The notes beneath the pieces are model-generated. The model did not search any database and was not told the DNA's origin. It saw nothing but the letters and a program-made list of their open reading frames with translations. Source: Paracamarosporium sp. OC-R06-R3 (taxonomy: Eukaryota; Ascomycota; Dothideomycetes; Pleosporales; Didymosphaeriaceae). Taken from it: 61,891 nucleotides of DNA. The position numbers and the translations under genes are program-made. The DNA is taken from contig JACVRA010000425.1 in NCBI GenBank assembly GCA_019828545.1, positions 1 to 61,891 of the forward strand, given 5' to 3'. Positions within the stretch are counted from its first letter, which is position 1. Each line of letters starts with the position of its first letter. Positions 44,701 through 55,052 of the stretch are shown one piece after another.

Positions 44701-46968
44701 TTGGACACGCTGAGCGGTACGACGAGCCTGAGGAGGAGCCTGAGGAGGAGCCTGAGGCCATTGACCTCTCTTCTCTTGAGGGTATGACTGTCAACAAACA
44801 GGGCAATGTCATTGGCAACGAAGGTGTGCCAATCGCCCGTGTTGTTGAAGGTAATCCCAAGGAGCTTGCCGGTCGCAAGCTTGATGACCAAGGCCAGATC
44901 TGGAACGACTCTGGCAAGGTCATTGGCCGTGTTGAGCTTATTCCTCTGGAGGAGCGCGAGGCTAAGCCAGAAGGCCCCTTCGCTGGTCTTCAAGGACTTC
45001 GTGTTGTTCCTGACGGCAAGATTGCCGATGAGGACGAGAACATTGTTGGCCAAATTGTGGAGGGCAACCCCAAGCGCCTCGTGGGCATGGCTGTTGACGA
45101 GGATGGCGACATTCTCGACAAGTACGGCAATGTCAAGGGCCACGCCGAACCCATTGAGGAGGAAGAGGAAATTCCCGATGACCTCTCCGTCCTCGACGGC
45201 CTTACTCTCAACAAGCAAGGATATCTTGTTGACCAGAACGGTACTCCGATTGGTCGTCTCGTTGAGGGTAACCTCGACGACCTTGTCGGTCGCAAGTCCG
45301 ATGGCGAGGGCCAGATCCACAACGATACCGGTAAGGTTGTTGGTCGCTGCGAATTGATCCCCGAAAACCAGCGCGTCCAACGCAAGGAGGGTCCTTTCGC
45401 AGGATTGGAAGGTCTCCGCGTTGTCAAGGATGGCTTCGTCGAGGATGCCGATGGCAACCGTGTCGGTCAAATCACCGAGGGAGACCCCAAGAAGCTCGTC
45501 GGTAATCAGGTCGATGAAGACGGTGACATCATCGACAAGTATGGTAACGTCAAGGGCCATGCTGAGCCTTGGGAAGAGGAGGAAGAGGTTGAGGCTGATC
45601 TTAGCGCCCTTGCTGGCTGCACTGTCAACAAGGCCGGCAACGTCGTCGACTCTTCCGGCACCATCCTCGGCCGCGTTGCTGAAGGCGACCCATCCACCAT
45701 GGTCGGCAAAAAGGTCGACGGCAAGGGCCAGATCTGGGACAACGCTGGAAATGTTATCGGTCGTGCCGAGCTCGTCCAGGGTGTCTCTTCTGGACCTGAA
45801 GGACCATTCGCTGGCTTCGATGACAACACTATTGCCAAGGATGGAACAGTCCAGACTGCCAGCGGCGATATTATCGGTCGCGTCATTGAGGGCGACATCA
45901 AGAAGCTTGTTGGACACAAGGTCGACGAGGATGGCGACATCAATGACAAGAACGGTAATGTCATTGGTAAGGCTGAACGCTGGGAGCCTGAGGAGAAGGA
46001 ACGACGCATCAACCCTATGGCGGGCATGCGCGTCAACAAAGAGGGCGAGGTGCGCGATGAGAACGGCGATGTTATCGGCCGTCTCACTGCTGGTGATCTT
46101 GGTCACTGCGCTGGCCTCGAGATTGACGACAATGGCTACGTCATTGACAACGACGGCAATAAGGTTGGCGAGGTCACTCTCCTCGAGAACATCCAAGAGG
46201 AAGAGGAGCACGAGGAGACGGACGAGGAGAGGCAGCGCCGTGAGGATGCTGAGCTTGCTGACAAGATGGCCAACATCTGCCAGCAGACGCTTGAACGTGT
46301 CCAGCCTGTCATGAAGCAGATCACTGAGGTAAGCATTTACGGTATTTTGACATTCTTTCGATATACTAACCAGTTCCTAGCATATCGAGAAAGCTGACCG
46401 CACACCGCGCGACGAACTCGACGAAGAGGAGCTTGTCAACAACGTCAAGCCCCTTATCATGGAGGGCTCTCGCATCCTCGAGGAGTGCAATGGCGCGCTC
46501 CGTGGTCTTGATCCCGATGGCCGCATCGCTGCTCAAGCCAAGGGCCGCTCCGAGACCCGTGATGCTACACCTGAGGAATACCGCCTCGCCGATCTCCTCA
46601 AGGAGCTTACGACATCTGTCGTTACCACCATCGACAACGCGAAGAAGAAGATCTCCGACATGCCTCACGCCAAGAAGAAGCTCAACCCGCTCTGGGCCCT
46701 GCTCACCGAGCCTTTGTTCCAGATTATTGCCGCCGTGGGCCTGCTGCTCACCGGTGTGCTCAACCTCGTCGGCAGACTGCTCAATGGTCTCGGTCTTGGT
46801 GGTCTGGTCAACGGTCTTCTTGGTGGCTTGGGTATCAACAAGCTGCTCGGCGGCCTGGGTCTTGGATCAGTGTCTGAGATGCTCGGTGGCGGAAAGAAGG
46901 ACAAGAAGAAGGGTGGAGGCGCCAGCAACCTGCCGCTCGTCGGCGGTCTGCTCGGCAGCAAAAAATAA
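41748..46968 (+). CDS. large LEA-like protein with 15 DUF3659-type repeats
   Basis: Exons are 41748-46328 and 46381-46968 (intron of 52 bases, phase 0), giving 1722 residues. The N terminus (MPHTSSSSYTYYSF) is Ser/Tyr/Pro-rich. Residues about 100-300 are Ala/Asp/Glu/Lys-rich, with 11-residue-like periodicity (DDAKDKAQDTA) resembling late-embryogenesis-abundant proteins. Fifteen repeats of about 60 residues follow, each made of two half units of the form G-x-x-V-x-x-x-G-x-V-x-D-x-x-G-x-x-I-G. After the intron comes a conserved helical domain (TPRDELDEEELVNNVKPLI...) like the one that ends fungal members (DUF6987 type), then a Leu/Gly-rich hydrophobic stretch and a basic tail. Proteins of this type are linked to stress, spores and septal or Woronin-body-associated structures; function here is inferred. 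Start could alternatively be at 41920. Confidence 0.9.
42672..46190 (+). repeat. coding tandem repeat array, 15 units of about 60 codons
   Basis: Units begin with L-x-G-[LM]-x-V-[ND]. Units 4-6 are nearly alike (GLKVNKKGQVLDEEGE). Units 8-14 alternate between two types: one with V-D-E-D-G-D-I-x-D-K, one with G-Q-I-x-[ND]-x-x-G-x-V-[IV]-G-R. This gives a higher-order unit of about 120 codons. Confidence 0.9.
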
Positions 46969-48097
46969 ACACCTCGCTTACATGTTGTGAGCGGTGGTGG
47001 ATGAAAAGGAGGTTTCCGTTTTGCTTAGATTGTTTTTACTAATATTGGGGACGATGGAGTCGATTGCATATGATACCACACCCAGCCATCGCTTCCTTCG
47101 ACGCAAACCCGAGGATCGGGGGGTTCGAGGGTGAGCAGAGAAAAGAGGCGGTGCCTGGGGTCATGAAACTGGATCAATCTTGCGGGCAAAAATTTGTTTT
47201 CGCTTTTGTTATATTTCTCTCCTATCTGGCCAGATGGAAGACAGGCTCTACCGGCTCCCTTTAGTTATTTCCTATGTCGCACACCGAGGTCTTGATGGCT
47301 TAGCAGCGGCGTTTCTGGCTTGATTGGATTTTTAGTTGTTGTATGATTAGTTCGGGTAATGAACATGTTACTGGAATCCTTTGCCTTGACTCTGGTGATT
47401 GTGTTTAAGTTATTGTCTTGCTTGAGCTGAATGAGCTGTACCGCATGTTATGTTCGCTTATCTTTGGCGGGTTGAATCTTTCGGGACACAAGACCCAAGG
47501 GACGCGTTTGTCCAGATGGTGATTGTGCCACATGCGGTTGAACAGTTGCTCGTTTACAGCTCTGCTCCCGTCGTACCTGCCGTGTGCACTTGCCCTCTCC
47601 CACCGCCGCTACGAGCACACAATCACCTCGCTTCACTGCGCACTGCCCGTCGACCCACGGCCTCGCACTCTGTCTGCAAAGTCCCTGCACCTCAACGTGT
47701 CCGCTATCCCTCGCTTGCACCTTGAACGGTGGCTGGCTATCTAGCGGCGAGGAGGAAACGTATAAGCCCCGAATCAATACGCCAGACGAAGCGCAATCAA
47801 AATTCACTAAGCTACTCGTGTCCGTCCGAAAGAAAGAGTGAAAGAAAGAAAGGCCAACCTTCATTCACTCCCTTACCTATCCCGACTCATTCCACAGCCT
47901 CTTGCCAGTAATTCATCTCACGACCACTCAACCAGTCAACCAGCCAGTCACCCACCCAGTCAAGCAAGCCCCGAACAAGTCCCAACCAAGCCCCAGACAA
48001 AACAAAACAAAACAAAACCCAACCCAGCAAGCAACCAGTCAACCAAGCCCCAGCCAAGCCCCAACCAAGCAAACAAACCAAACCAAACCAACCCAAA
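46969..48097. other. 3' flank of the LEA-like gene and A/C-only tract
   Basis: No gene supported until 48098. From about 47890 to 48097 the plus strand is almost only A and C with CAACC, CAAGCC and AAAAC words. It reads like an extended fungal 5' leader but is unusually long. Confidence 0.5.
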
Positions 48098-48316
48098 ATG
48101 ACCCCAGACACACCCCCAACATGCCCCTTCCTCACGAGCACCACGCTGGAAGTCCTCCTCCAGCACGTCGTCCCCGGGTACCGCACGTGCGTGGAGGATG
48201 CTGCCGCGAGTAGCGTTGCGAACGGGGTGCTGTGGGCGGTCGAGTATGTGGGGTGGGGGGTTTTGCTGGTTGGGGTTGTGGTGGGGTGGGAGTGGGTTTG
48301 GTGGGGGAGGAGGTAG
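48098..48316 (+). CDS. possible small membrane protein (72 residues)
   Basis: ATG 48098 has a good context (CCCAAAATGAC) directly after the A/C-rich tract. The predicted product has a polar first half with three Cys residues and a single hydrophobic segment (WGVLLVGVVVGW) near the C terminus ending in WGRR. There is no family I recognise. The sequence is strongly G/T-biased at its 3' end, which by itself generates Gly/Val/Trp codons, so the frame may be accidental. The leader-like upstream tract is the main support. Confidence 0.3.
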   Translation: MTPDTPPTCPFLTSTTLEVLLQHVVPGYRTCVEDAAASSVANGVLWAVEYVGWGVLLVGVVVGWEWVWWGRR

Positions 48317-49223
48317 GGTGGTATGGGTGTGGAATAGAGGATGGGTTGGGATGGGGATGGAGGGAAAGGGAGAGGATGGGGGGAGGGATGGTTGGGTATG
48401 CACGTGTATTGATGGTGTTTGGTTGGGGGAGGATAGGGATTGTTATGTAGTGAAGATATATTCTTTGCTATCATTGGCTGGAGTTTAGACTTTAGATGTG
48501 GGAAAGTGTGGGACGGCGAGACTCCGAGCGGAGAGGAGTGAGGGGACTTTGCTGGTCAGGCATAGATGTAGTGTTGGTGATCAAGTCGAGATGAATGACC
48601 AGCCAGTCCATTAGCATCCCTGGACATGCTCATCCTACACATCTCTCACGACCAATCACCAGGCACATGCAGGCATAAGCGACGCGGCTCGTTATAGCAA
48701 ATAGGTATTGATTTTTTCCGATGAAGGGTAATCCTTTCTAGTTTACTCCACAAGACCCCGCTGGCAAACCCACCAGGAGGCGAAGCACGGGGAACCCTTG
48801 GATCCGTACGTACATTTTAGCGAACGTGGGGGTATTGGAATGAAGAAGAAGAGAGAAGCTACAAGTAGTAGACAGGGATACCATCCTCCGAGATGGGAAG
48901 GAGCGTACAACAGAGCGCTCAATCGTCCAAGACAGAGCAGACGCGGTATCATGCTTCCAGCCGACCGCCGAACCCGAGTGTACAGCCAGACTCCTCCTGA
49001 TTGCCTTTCCTCGCCTGAACAGCAGCGTGGTTCAATTTGTGGGGTTGCTGTGTGGAAATGACAACAAGGGGGTAACATGCAAGATGAGACAGACCTGACC
49101 CAAAAGTAATCGCTTCGTAAATCATCAAGCAAAAGGGAGGACAGAAGTGGAAAGTTGAGCAATTAAAAGGCCCGCAAAGTTGAGTGGCGAAAGAAGAAAA
49201 TAGATTATGATGATGATGGCTGT
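48317..49223. other. spacer, G/T-rich at first
   Basis: No gene supported. 48240-48450 is strongly G/T-rich on the plus strand, opposite to the A/C-rich tract before 48098. Confidence 0.5.
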
Positions 49224-50309
49224 TCAACCATCGTCATCGGCGTCATCCTCGTCTTCTTCTTCATCCTCTTCGCTTGTGCTTGTTCGCCGGGTAGCCTTCT
49301 TCTTATTAGTGGCAGACCCCTTGAGGTTCGTCGAAGACGCTTTTCGTTTGGTCCCTGAATTTGCTTGGGCTGCGGTAGCCTTGATAGCGGAATTCGCGTT
49401 TTCTTTGTTTCCGCCGTCGTCTCCTTCAGGGTTGCCCCCCTTGGTGGCTTCCATCTGGGCAACCTCCTCAGCTGTCAAGAACCTGCCACCAGGACCACGG
49501 GGGCGCCGCATGGCGTGATTGTGCCTCGACTCGTGAAGATATGGTTTGCGTCCCTTGGACGTCAGCCTGAGAGCGTCCTCGAGTTTTTGCCGAGCCAGTC
49601 GCCTCTTCAAGATGCGATGAAACTGCTTAGCATTGACGTAAAGCGGAGCTTCTTCGGCCTGCGCGCCGGCGACAAGTTCGGGTGACTGTTGGTGCTGTTG
49701 GGGCACTTGCTGCGCCATGGGAGGTACTGACGGCCTAGCCGCAGCGTGGGCCATGACAGGCTGGGGTTGCTGCATCGCGGGGCTGTGGATCTGCGTGCTC
49801 ATTCGTCGCTGGATTGCCTGTTGTCCTGGGTTCATTGGAACTTGGGAGGGAATGCCGCCGGCACCGAGGGCATTAGAGACTGCGGTTGGAGAGCGGGGAG
49901 CGACGCGTCCATCCTGCTTGATCTGACCTCCAGACATGCGTGGGGAGGCTCGCGGATCCTGTGCGAGCTGGTTTTGACCCATCTGATCGTAGTATCCAGC
50001 CGGTCCTGCTGCTGCTGCGGTTGCCATGGCTGCCGCTTGTGTTGGCGACATGCCATACTGTTGATGCATGCCCGGCATGTACCCCTGCGGGTAGTTCATC
50101 TGTTGGTGTTGCGCATTTGGAGCGCCGGGTTGCGGATATCCTTGCGAAGGCAGGATCGGCGACGTCTGTTGATACGAGTGCATCTGTCCTTGTGTGGGAG
50201 ATGTAATGGATGGGTTGGTCGCGCCCGGGTTCTGGGCTCCCGCATAGTTTTGCATGTGGGTAGCCGCGTGCCCGTGATGGGGCTGTTGATACTGCGCGTA
50301 GTCGGTCAT
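49224..50309 (-). CDS. hapB: CCAAT-binding complex subunit HapB (NF-YA/CBF-B)
   Basis: DNA-contacting subunit of the heterotrimeric CCAAT-binding complex (with HapC and HapE), a nuclear regulator of iron, redox, nitrogen and secondary metabolism genes in fungi. The product is 361 residues in one exon. Residues 1-215 are Gln/Pro/Ala-rich activation-type sequence. The NF-YA core is at about 221-283. It begins with the assembly helix APLYVNAKQFHRILKRRLAR and continues with the DNA-binding part KPYLHESRHNHAMRRPRG and GGRFLTAEEV. The C-terminal tail has basic patches (KRKAS, NKKKATRR) and ends in a run of Asp/Glu. All core residues are present. CCAAT pentamers cluster upstream (50514-51132), in line with the known negative autoregulation of hapB in Aspergillus nidulans. 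Confidence 0.95.
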   Translation of the reverse strand: MTDYAQYQQPHHGHAATHMQNYAGAQNPGATNPSITSPTQGQMHSYQQTSPILPSQGYPQPGAPNAQHQQMNYPQGYMPGMHQQYGMSPTQAAAMATAAAAGPAGYYDQMGQNQLAQDPRASPRMSGGQIKQDGRVAPRSPTAVSNALGAGGIPSQVPMNPGQQAIQRRMSTQIHSPAMQQPQPVMAHAAARPSVPPMAQQVPQQHQQSPELVAGAQAEEAPLYVNAKQFHRILKRRLARQKLEDALRLTSKGRKPYLHESRHNHAMRRPRGPGGRFLTAEEVAQMEATKGGNPEGDDGGNKENANSAIKATAAQANSGTKRKASSTNLKGSATNKKKATRRTSTSEEDEEEDEDDADDDG

Positions 50310-50513
50310 GTTAGCAGACCCTTCAGGTTACGCGCTACCTGGGGCGTACAAAGAAGAGTCTGGAGTACGCGACTGAAGGCGGCGCGAGTATGAATATTAC
50401 CCCGGATACGCCACTTCAGCACGGACCGAGGATTTCTGTACCAGTGATCTTGGAGGTCTTGTTGGGTGTGGTGGTGCGGTCGTGCGGTCGTGCGGAGGGT
50501 GGGCGCGGCGGTG

Positions 50514-51132
50514 ATTGGGACGCTTGGTGGGGAGGAAGTCGCGACTGGGGTTGCTGGAGACGCGCAGAAACGCGACTTTTTACTCGAGCCGCAGCGACTG
50601 GCGGGGGCCTGGTGCCTGGAGCTGAGGCGAGATGAGCAGGCAGCCAATGGGTCTCGCGATTCGCGCGGCCAATGTCAGTCGAGGTCGGTCGGATCTGAGT
50701 CGCGGGCGGCGGGGCGCGCGCTGAGGTCGTCGATGCGCGCGGGTGGATTAAAAGCTGCGTGGTCTCGTCGCGCGAGTTTGCTGGTCGAGTGTTGATATCG
50801 GGAGCACCGATCTATCTAGGCACCGGACGGCTGGAGTCACGTCACAGCAGGCCAGATGGTCGATGCGTTGTCAATGGCCACGCTTATGAGGCGAGTCTAG
50901 GGTCGCGCAACTCGCGTAGATTGAGGCGCAATGGGTGCGATTGGGCGCAGGAGGGTGAGGCGGTGCGCCGACAGACTTCCAGCAGGATGCTTGGAGGCGC
51001 TGCAGTTTAGAGGGCCGCGCCGTGTGGGGAATGGACCGTTGCGGGCCTTCGCCAGTCGGGGACAGTGGAGGGAAAAGGACTTTACGGGAACAATGGTCAG
51101 CTAGCTCACGGGGAAGAGAGTCGAGCAATTGG
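50514..51132. promoter_or_regulatory. cluster of CCAAT boxes upstream of hapB
   Basis: CCAAT pentamers are at 50514-50518 (minus), 50644-50648 (plus), 50669-50673 (plus), 50940-50944 (minus) and 51128-51132 (minus). The nearest is about 205 bases before the hapB start. These are target sites of the complex that contains HapB. Confidence 0.5.
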
Positions 51133-52039
51133 GCGAGGTCGAGGGGAGGCATGTGCTGGCGGGCGGGCGATTGGAGGGGTGATGCGCTGGCAATGCAGGT
51201 TCATGCAGGCCTGGGGGCACTTACCGAAGACGGGCGGGCGATCCACGTCGGCAGGGGCGCAAGCAAGCGGTGGTGACGCTGGCGGCTGGGGGGCTTTGGG
51301 GAGTGGGAGAGGCGGGCGCGGGCAGGCGGTATGCGGTAGGCGGTAGGCGGTAGAGACGCTGGTATAAAGAGTCGCGGAGCAGGTGATGGTGCGGCGGGAC
51401 GCGGGAGGCGGGCTGCTAAGGGCACGAAGCAGGCCGCTATGCTCCAACGAGGCGTGTGCGCCCGTCCTGCGCGCGACGTTAGCAGAGGCATTGGGCACGG
51501 CGGGCGGGCGAGCAGACGCGACCGAGGCAGCACGGGGGCGTGCGCGTCGAGGAGCGATGCCGCGCAGAGGGTGCAGGGCAGGCAGCGCGGTGGGGACGAT
51601 GCGCCTTACCGGAGCGTGGTCTGCAGCGGGCGACGGTCACGTTTTGGAGGTGAGGGTCGCACCGAGGCCGGCGGCGATGCAGCTGGAGCTGCTGAAGCTG
51701 GTGCTGCTGGCGCTGCTGCTGGAGAGCGGAGCCGGCGCGCCTGGCAGCGGGCACAGTCACTGTTTGCTTGCCACGAGCAGCTGTGGTGCAGACTCGTGAT
51801 GCTGCGACGGGGCGGCTTTGATAGGGCAGATGGGCGGCGGAGGTGGTGCAATGATTGGAAGAGATGGGAAAGAGCGATTGGGCAAAGAGCGGGCGGGTCG
51901 GTCGCGTTCTTATTCGGTGGCAGCGTTTGCAGGGATCTCCGCCCAATGATTCCCGGCCGCCGCTGCCTTTTGGCCTCGACCGCGCAGCTTCCCAGCGCGA
52001 CAGGCTGCACGTGGGCTGCGCTGACTGACGGCCTGCTCC

Positions 52040-52080
52040 AGCACCAGCACCAGCTCCAGCTCCAGCAGCACCAGCAGCAC
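52040..52080 (+). repeat. CAG/CCAGCT-rich short repeat
   Basis: Run of CAGCACCAGCACCAGCT and related words. It gives a Gln- or Trp/Leu-rich shadow in different frames, not a supported protein. Confidence 0.6.
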
Positions 52081-52106
52081 ACGCCCGCCGTCGCTGTCCT
52101 CGCCGC

Positions 52107-52133
52107 TGTCGTCGTCGTCGTCGTCGTCGTTGT
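52107..52133 (+). repeat. GTC trinucleotide repeat
   Basis: About eight GTC units with one interruption (TGTC). Noncoding as far as I can tell. Confidence 0.8.
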
Positions 52134-52552
52134 CATGGTCCGGCGCCGCGACGCCCGCTGCCTGCCTGGTGCGCCCGTCCGCCGCTGGCACCCGGCCGGT
52201 CCATGACGTCCGCTAGGCGGTGTGTCGTCGCTCGCTCGCTCGCAGTCCCCAGCACCCCCAGAGCCGCCTGCGAAAATAAAAACCGCCAAATCACAGTCAC
52301 ACAGGCCCGCCATTTACGGGCGCGTAGCCAACGTGACGCTGCGCATTTTCCGCCCGCTGCCCCTGCCGCCCGCTGCCCCTTGCCATTGGGCACCCGCCCT
52401 GAAATTGCCTGGTCGTCTGCTCGTCGCTCGTCCCAAGTCGCAAGTCCCAAGTCGCTCGTCTGGGGCCGCCGGCGGGGGAAGCGCGCACATCCCGCTCCAA
52501 ACCTTCATCACTCAAACTTTCTGACTCCACATTTCATCACAGTCGCACCGCC

Positions 52553-52870
52553 ATGCGTCAGCCCCAGCCCATTGTCATGTCTGCTGCCTCTCTGCCTGCC
52601 CTGCCTGCCCTGCCGCCCATTGGCTCACCTGCTGTGTCGCCTCCGTCTCAGAGAGCGACACGAGCCTTGAGCCCTGAGCCATCAGCTTATTCTTCGCCGT
52701 GGTACCGCACGGGCGACAGAGGTGAAGCCGCTCTCGCTCGGGTGCAGATCATGAACAGCCCTCCCAGCCACCAGCATTTTCCGCTTTCTGCCATGCTCTG
52801 CTTCATCTCGCTTTCCACGGCTGCGCACCCGGAGCGCTGGTCCGGCCGTTTCGCAGGTCACGCAGCTTAG
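52553..52870 (+). CDS. candidate short coding region, possible first exon
   Basis: ATG 52553 sits in a good context (CACCGCCATG) after a pyrimidine-rich leader (TCACTCAAACTTTCTGAC). The first 60 residues are Pro/Ser/Ala-rich (MRQPQPIVMSAASLPALP) with S-P-S/T-P motifs and SPEPSAYSSPWY, reminiscent of transcription-factor N termini. A GTGAAG donor-like site follows at about 52721. I cannot find a convincing downstream exon, and the rest of the frame has no features. It may be a uORF-type or spurious frame. Confidence 0.2.
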   Translation: MRQPQPIVMSAASLPALPALPPIGSPAVSPPSQRATRALSPEPSAYSSPWYRTGDRGEAALARVQIMNSPPSHQHFPLSAMLCFISLSTAAHPERWSGRFAGHAA

Positions 52871-54714
52871 CAAGCACCTCGACACCTTCCCAGCCCTTGC
52901 CAGCCCGGTCCATGGCCGGACGCCTAAAAAGCAACTCCGTCTGCAGATCTCATCGCGCTTCGTGCATGCTGAGTCTCACTCGAGCAACGCGTCCCGCTGG
53001 CGTCCCGCTGGCGTCCCGCTGGCGTCCGCAAAACTGTTGGGCACGGCGCCTAACACACCGTTCGCGCCTCGCAGGCCGCCTATCTCTCGTAGATAGCCCA
53101 CCTGGCCCGTCTGAACTGCCGGCATGCAAGCACGTCGACTCGGAACAAGGTGCTCTCGGGCTCGCCGAATATCCCGACATGCCCATGTCGCCGGTGAGGA
53201 ACTGCGTGTCGTCTTGGCTGTTTTGCCGGCATCCACGCGCAACCGACCCTGCCTTTGGGCTCCTCTTGCCGCGTCACATGACCGCGCCCACCATGCACCG
53301 TATCCCAACCCTCGGAACACACAATGCAGCCGGCTAAACTTATCGCCCAGCCCTATATCGCAGCGTATCAGTTTCCATTGCTCATCGCAATCATCAAATA
53401 AGGTTACATCTTCCCGCTTACACGCATCCCCTCACTTCCCAAATCCCCGGATCATCGCTCGCTCGCGCCCGCCCACGCTTGCACGCGAGCGCCGTCCTGT
53501 TTTGCTTAGCCACGGCTATTGCACTCGCATGTTTCGTCATCCGTGTCGCAGTAGAAAACAATCCCCTTGCCGTGTAGCATCAGGGGCACCGCTCCCGGGC
53601 ATGCTTCTGTCATACAGGCCATATATCCTTGTGAAGCCGCGGTATACCACAACACATGCTGCCTTCCTGTTTGGGTCGCGCATACGAAGGTCCCTCAGAT
53701 TGCCTGCTCTGCCTCGCCGGCCCCTGAAGCGGCACTGTCCATATCCACGCATCCGCCAGCGCTGAGCCAGCAAGGATCGCCAACTGTTGAGGACGCCCAA
53801 GGCACAACCCCGTCGCCGGCAGCCATGCTCGCCATGTCCACCCAAGATTTGAAGTGCAAATAGGCATTGCGACTAACGACCCTCCGCCGATCGATCCCGC
53901 GACGACAAGGAGCGAGAGTCATTCGCCAACCAGCTTATCGATAAACCCGCCGGCTGTGGACTCCCGTTGGCCAGCAAACAGCCAGCCAGCACGAAAGGGA
54001 ACCCCTGTCCCCACGCGCTTACGAAAGATCCAGATATCGCTCGCCGGATATGACATGCCTGCTCCCTCGTCTCGTCACCGCGGTATACCATCTGTGGCGG
54101 GAATCCCCCCGGTGCACGTGGCGCGCTGTGTCGGTATACGTGCACACAGTAAGGTCATATCACGTTACATATGCGTTTGCTACTTTGTTTAGATTTGCCT
54201 GAATCGTGGGAGGCGAGGTCGAGGTCGAGGGCGCCCGGTGATATGCGCACGTGTTCGCTGGACGCGCGGTATGGAACAGGGCGTTTGTCGTCTTACCGGG
54301 CGATAGTCAAGCACGTGATGGGATGCTGCGAGATGCTCTGAGCCTGGGTTCGATTTCGCTGAGCGCCGCACGTCAATAATGCGTGCGACCAATCCTCTCC
54401 TGTCCATCTATCTTCTCGCTTGCTAGAGTGCCATGCTTTCTCGCATACTATGGGGTTACCCTTTCCCCCACCTCCAGCAGCTCAAGCGCATGTTTTGCAG
54501 GCGAGATCTGGCGTGTCCGTCCAATCGCGTAAAGAGCGCAATCGACGCCATCTCTGTATACCTCCAGCCTTGCATATATGCCTGACTCGCTCTATCTTCT
54601 TCTTCACCGGTCGACGACGTGTCGCTTTCCGCCGTGCTGGATCACTTTGCTTGATGAAGTAGTATGTCTTTTTAGAGACGGATGCCGCTACAAATCGTCT
54701 AATGTGAAGGCCGT
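52871..54714. other. GC-rich gene-free stretch
   Basis: No supported gene. Contains the 11-base minisatellite listed separately. Long frames (for example 53124-53765) are Arg/Ser/Pro/His-rich without domain features. Confidence 0.5.
52990..53022 (+). repeat. minisatellite, 11-base unit x3
   Basis: Three exact head-to-tail copies of CGTCCCGCTGG followed by a partial fourth. Confidence 0.9.
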
Positions 54715-55012
54715 AGGTCTTGGGAATCTGGAGGCGCGTTTGGTAGAGCAAGTATGTATTTTTACCATGAATCTGTGTATCTCTACCATGCAGTACAGAA
54801 TACCACTTAGCGTTTCGTATGAGATTAGCTGTACCTGCCCACACTACTCACGCGTATTTCGACAGCCTGCAGGTCTTGGAAATCCGAAAGGCGCGTTCGT
54901 TGGAGTAACTATGTACTTTTACCATGCATGAATTACAGAGTACCACTTTGCTTTCCGTATGGGATTAGCTGCACCCGACCACACTCCTCACGCATACTTC
55001 GACAGCCTGCAA
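54715..55012 (+). repeat. tandem duplication, unit about 156 bases
   Basis: Copy 1 is 54715-54870 and copy 2 is 54871-55012, slightly shorter through a deletion near 54910-54930. Shared blocks include TTTTTACCATG/CTTTTACCATG, GATTAGCTG, CTCACGC and TTCGACAGCCTGCA. Copies differ mostly by scattered substitutions. No gene is affected; it ends just before the VOC gene 3' end. Confidence 0.85.
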
Positions 55013-55052
55013 ATCAGTCAGCACCACCACCACACTCGCGCACCAGCAACCC

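Larger units (their letters stand above)
50310..52552. other. GC-rich gene-free upstream region of hapB
   Basis: About 2.2 kb. Open frames are abundant on all strands but composed of Arg/Ala/Gly/Pro as expected from GC bias. A TATAAAG occurs at about 51363-51369 without an attached gene. Simple repeats lie at 52040-52135. Confidence 0.5.

Noticed and set aside
44694..46211. Long minus-strand open frame (505 codons) and others within 42.1-46.2 kb
   Set aside because: They are antisense shadows of the LEA-like repeat gene, produced by its codon bias; residues are repetitive Leu/Asp/Val or Ser/Pro without independent domains.
48098..48316. Treating the 72-codon frame as a confident gene
   Set aside because: Its hydrophobic part could be a by-product of the G/T-rich composition; kept only as a low-confidence candidate.
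51439..52206. Plus-strand frame of 255 codons
   Set aside because: Begins at a non-ATG or weak start, is full of simple repeats (GTC, CAG) and has no domain.
53124..53765. Plus-strand frame of 213 codons in the GC-rich block
   Set aside because: Arg/Ser/Pro/His-rich without hydrophobic core or motif, as expected by chance in GC-rich DNA.
54340..54370. GGGTTCGATTTCGC, a tRNA B-box-like word
   Set aside because: The flanking bases cannot form the T-stem or acceptor stem of a tRNA, and no A box lies at the right distance.
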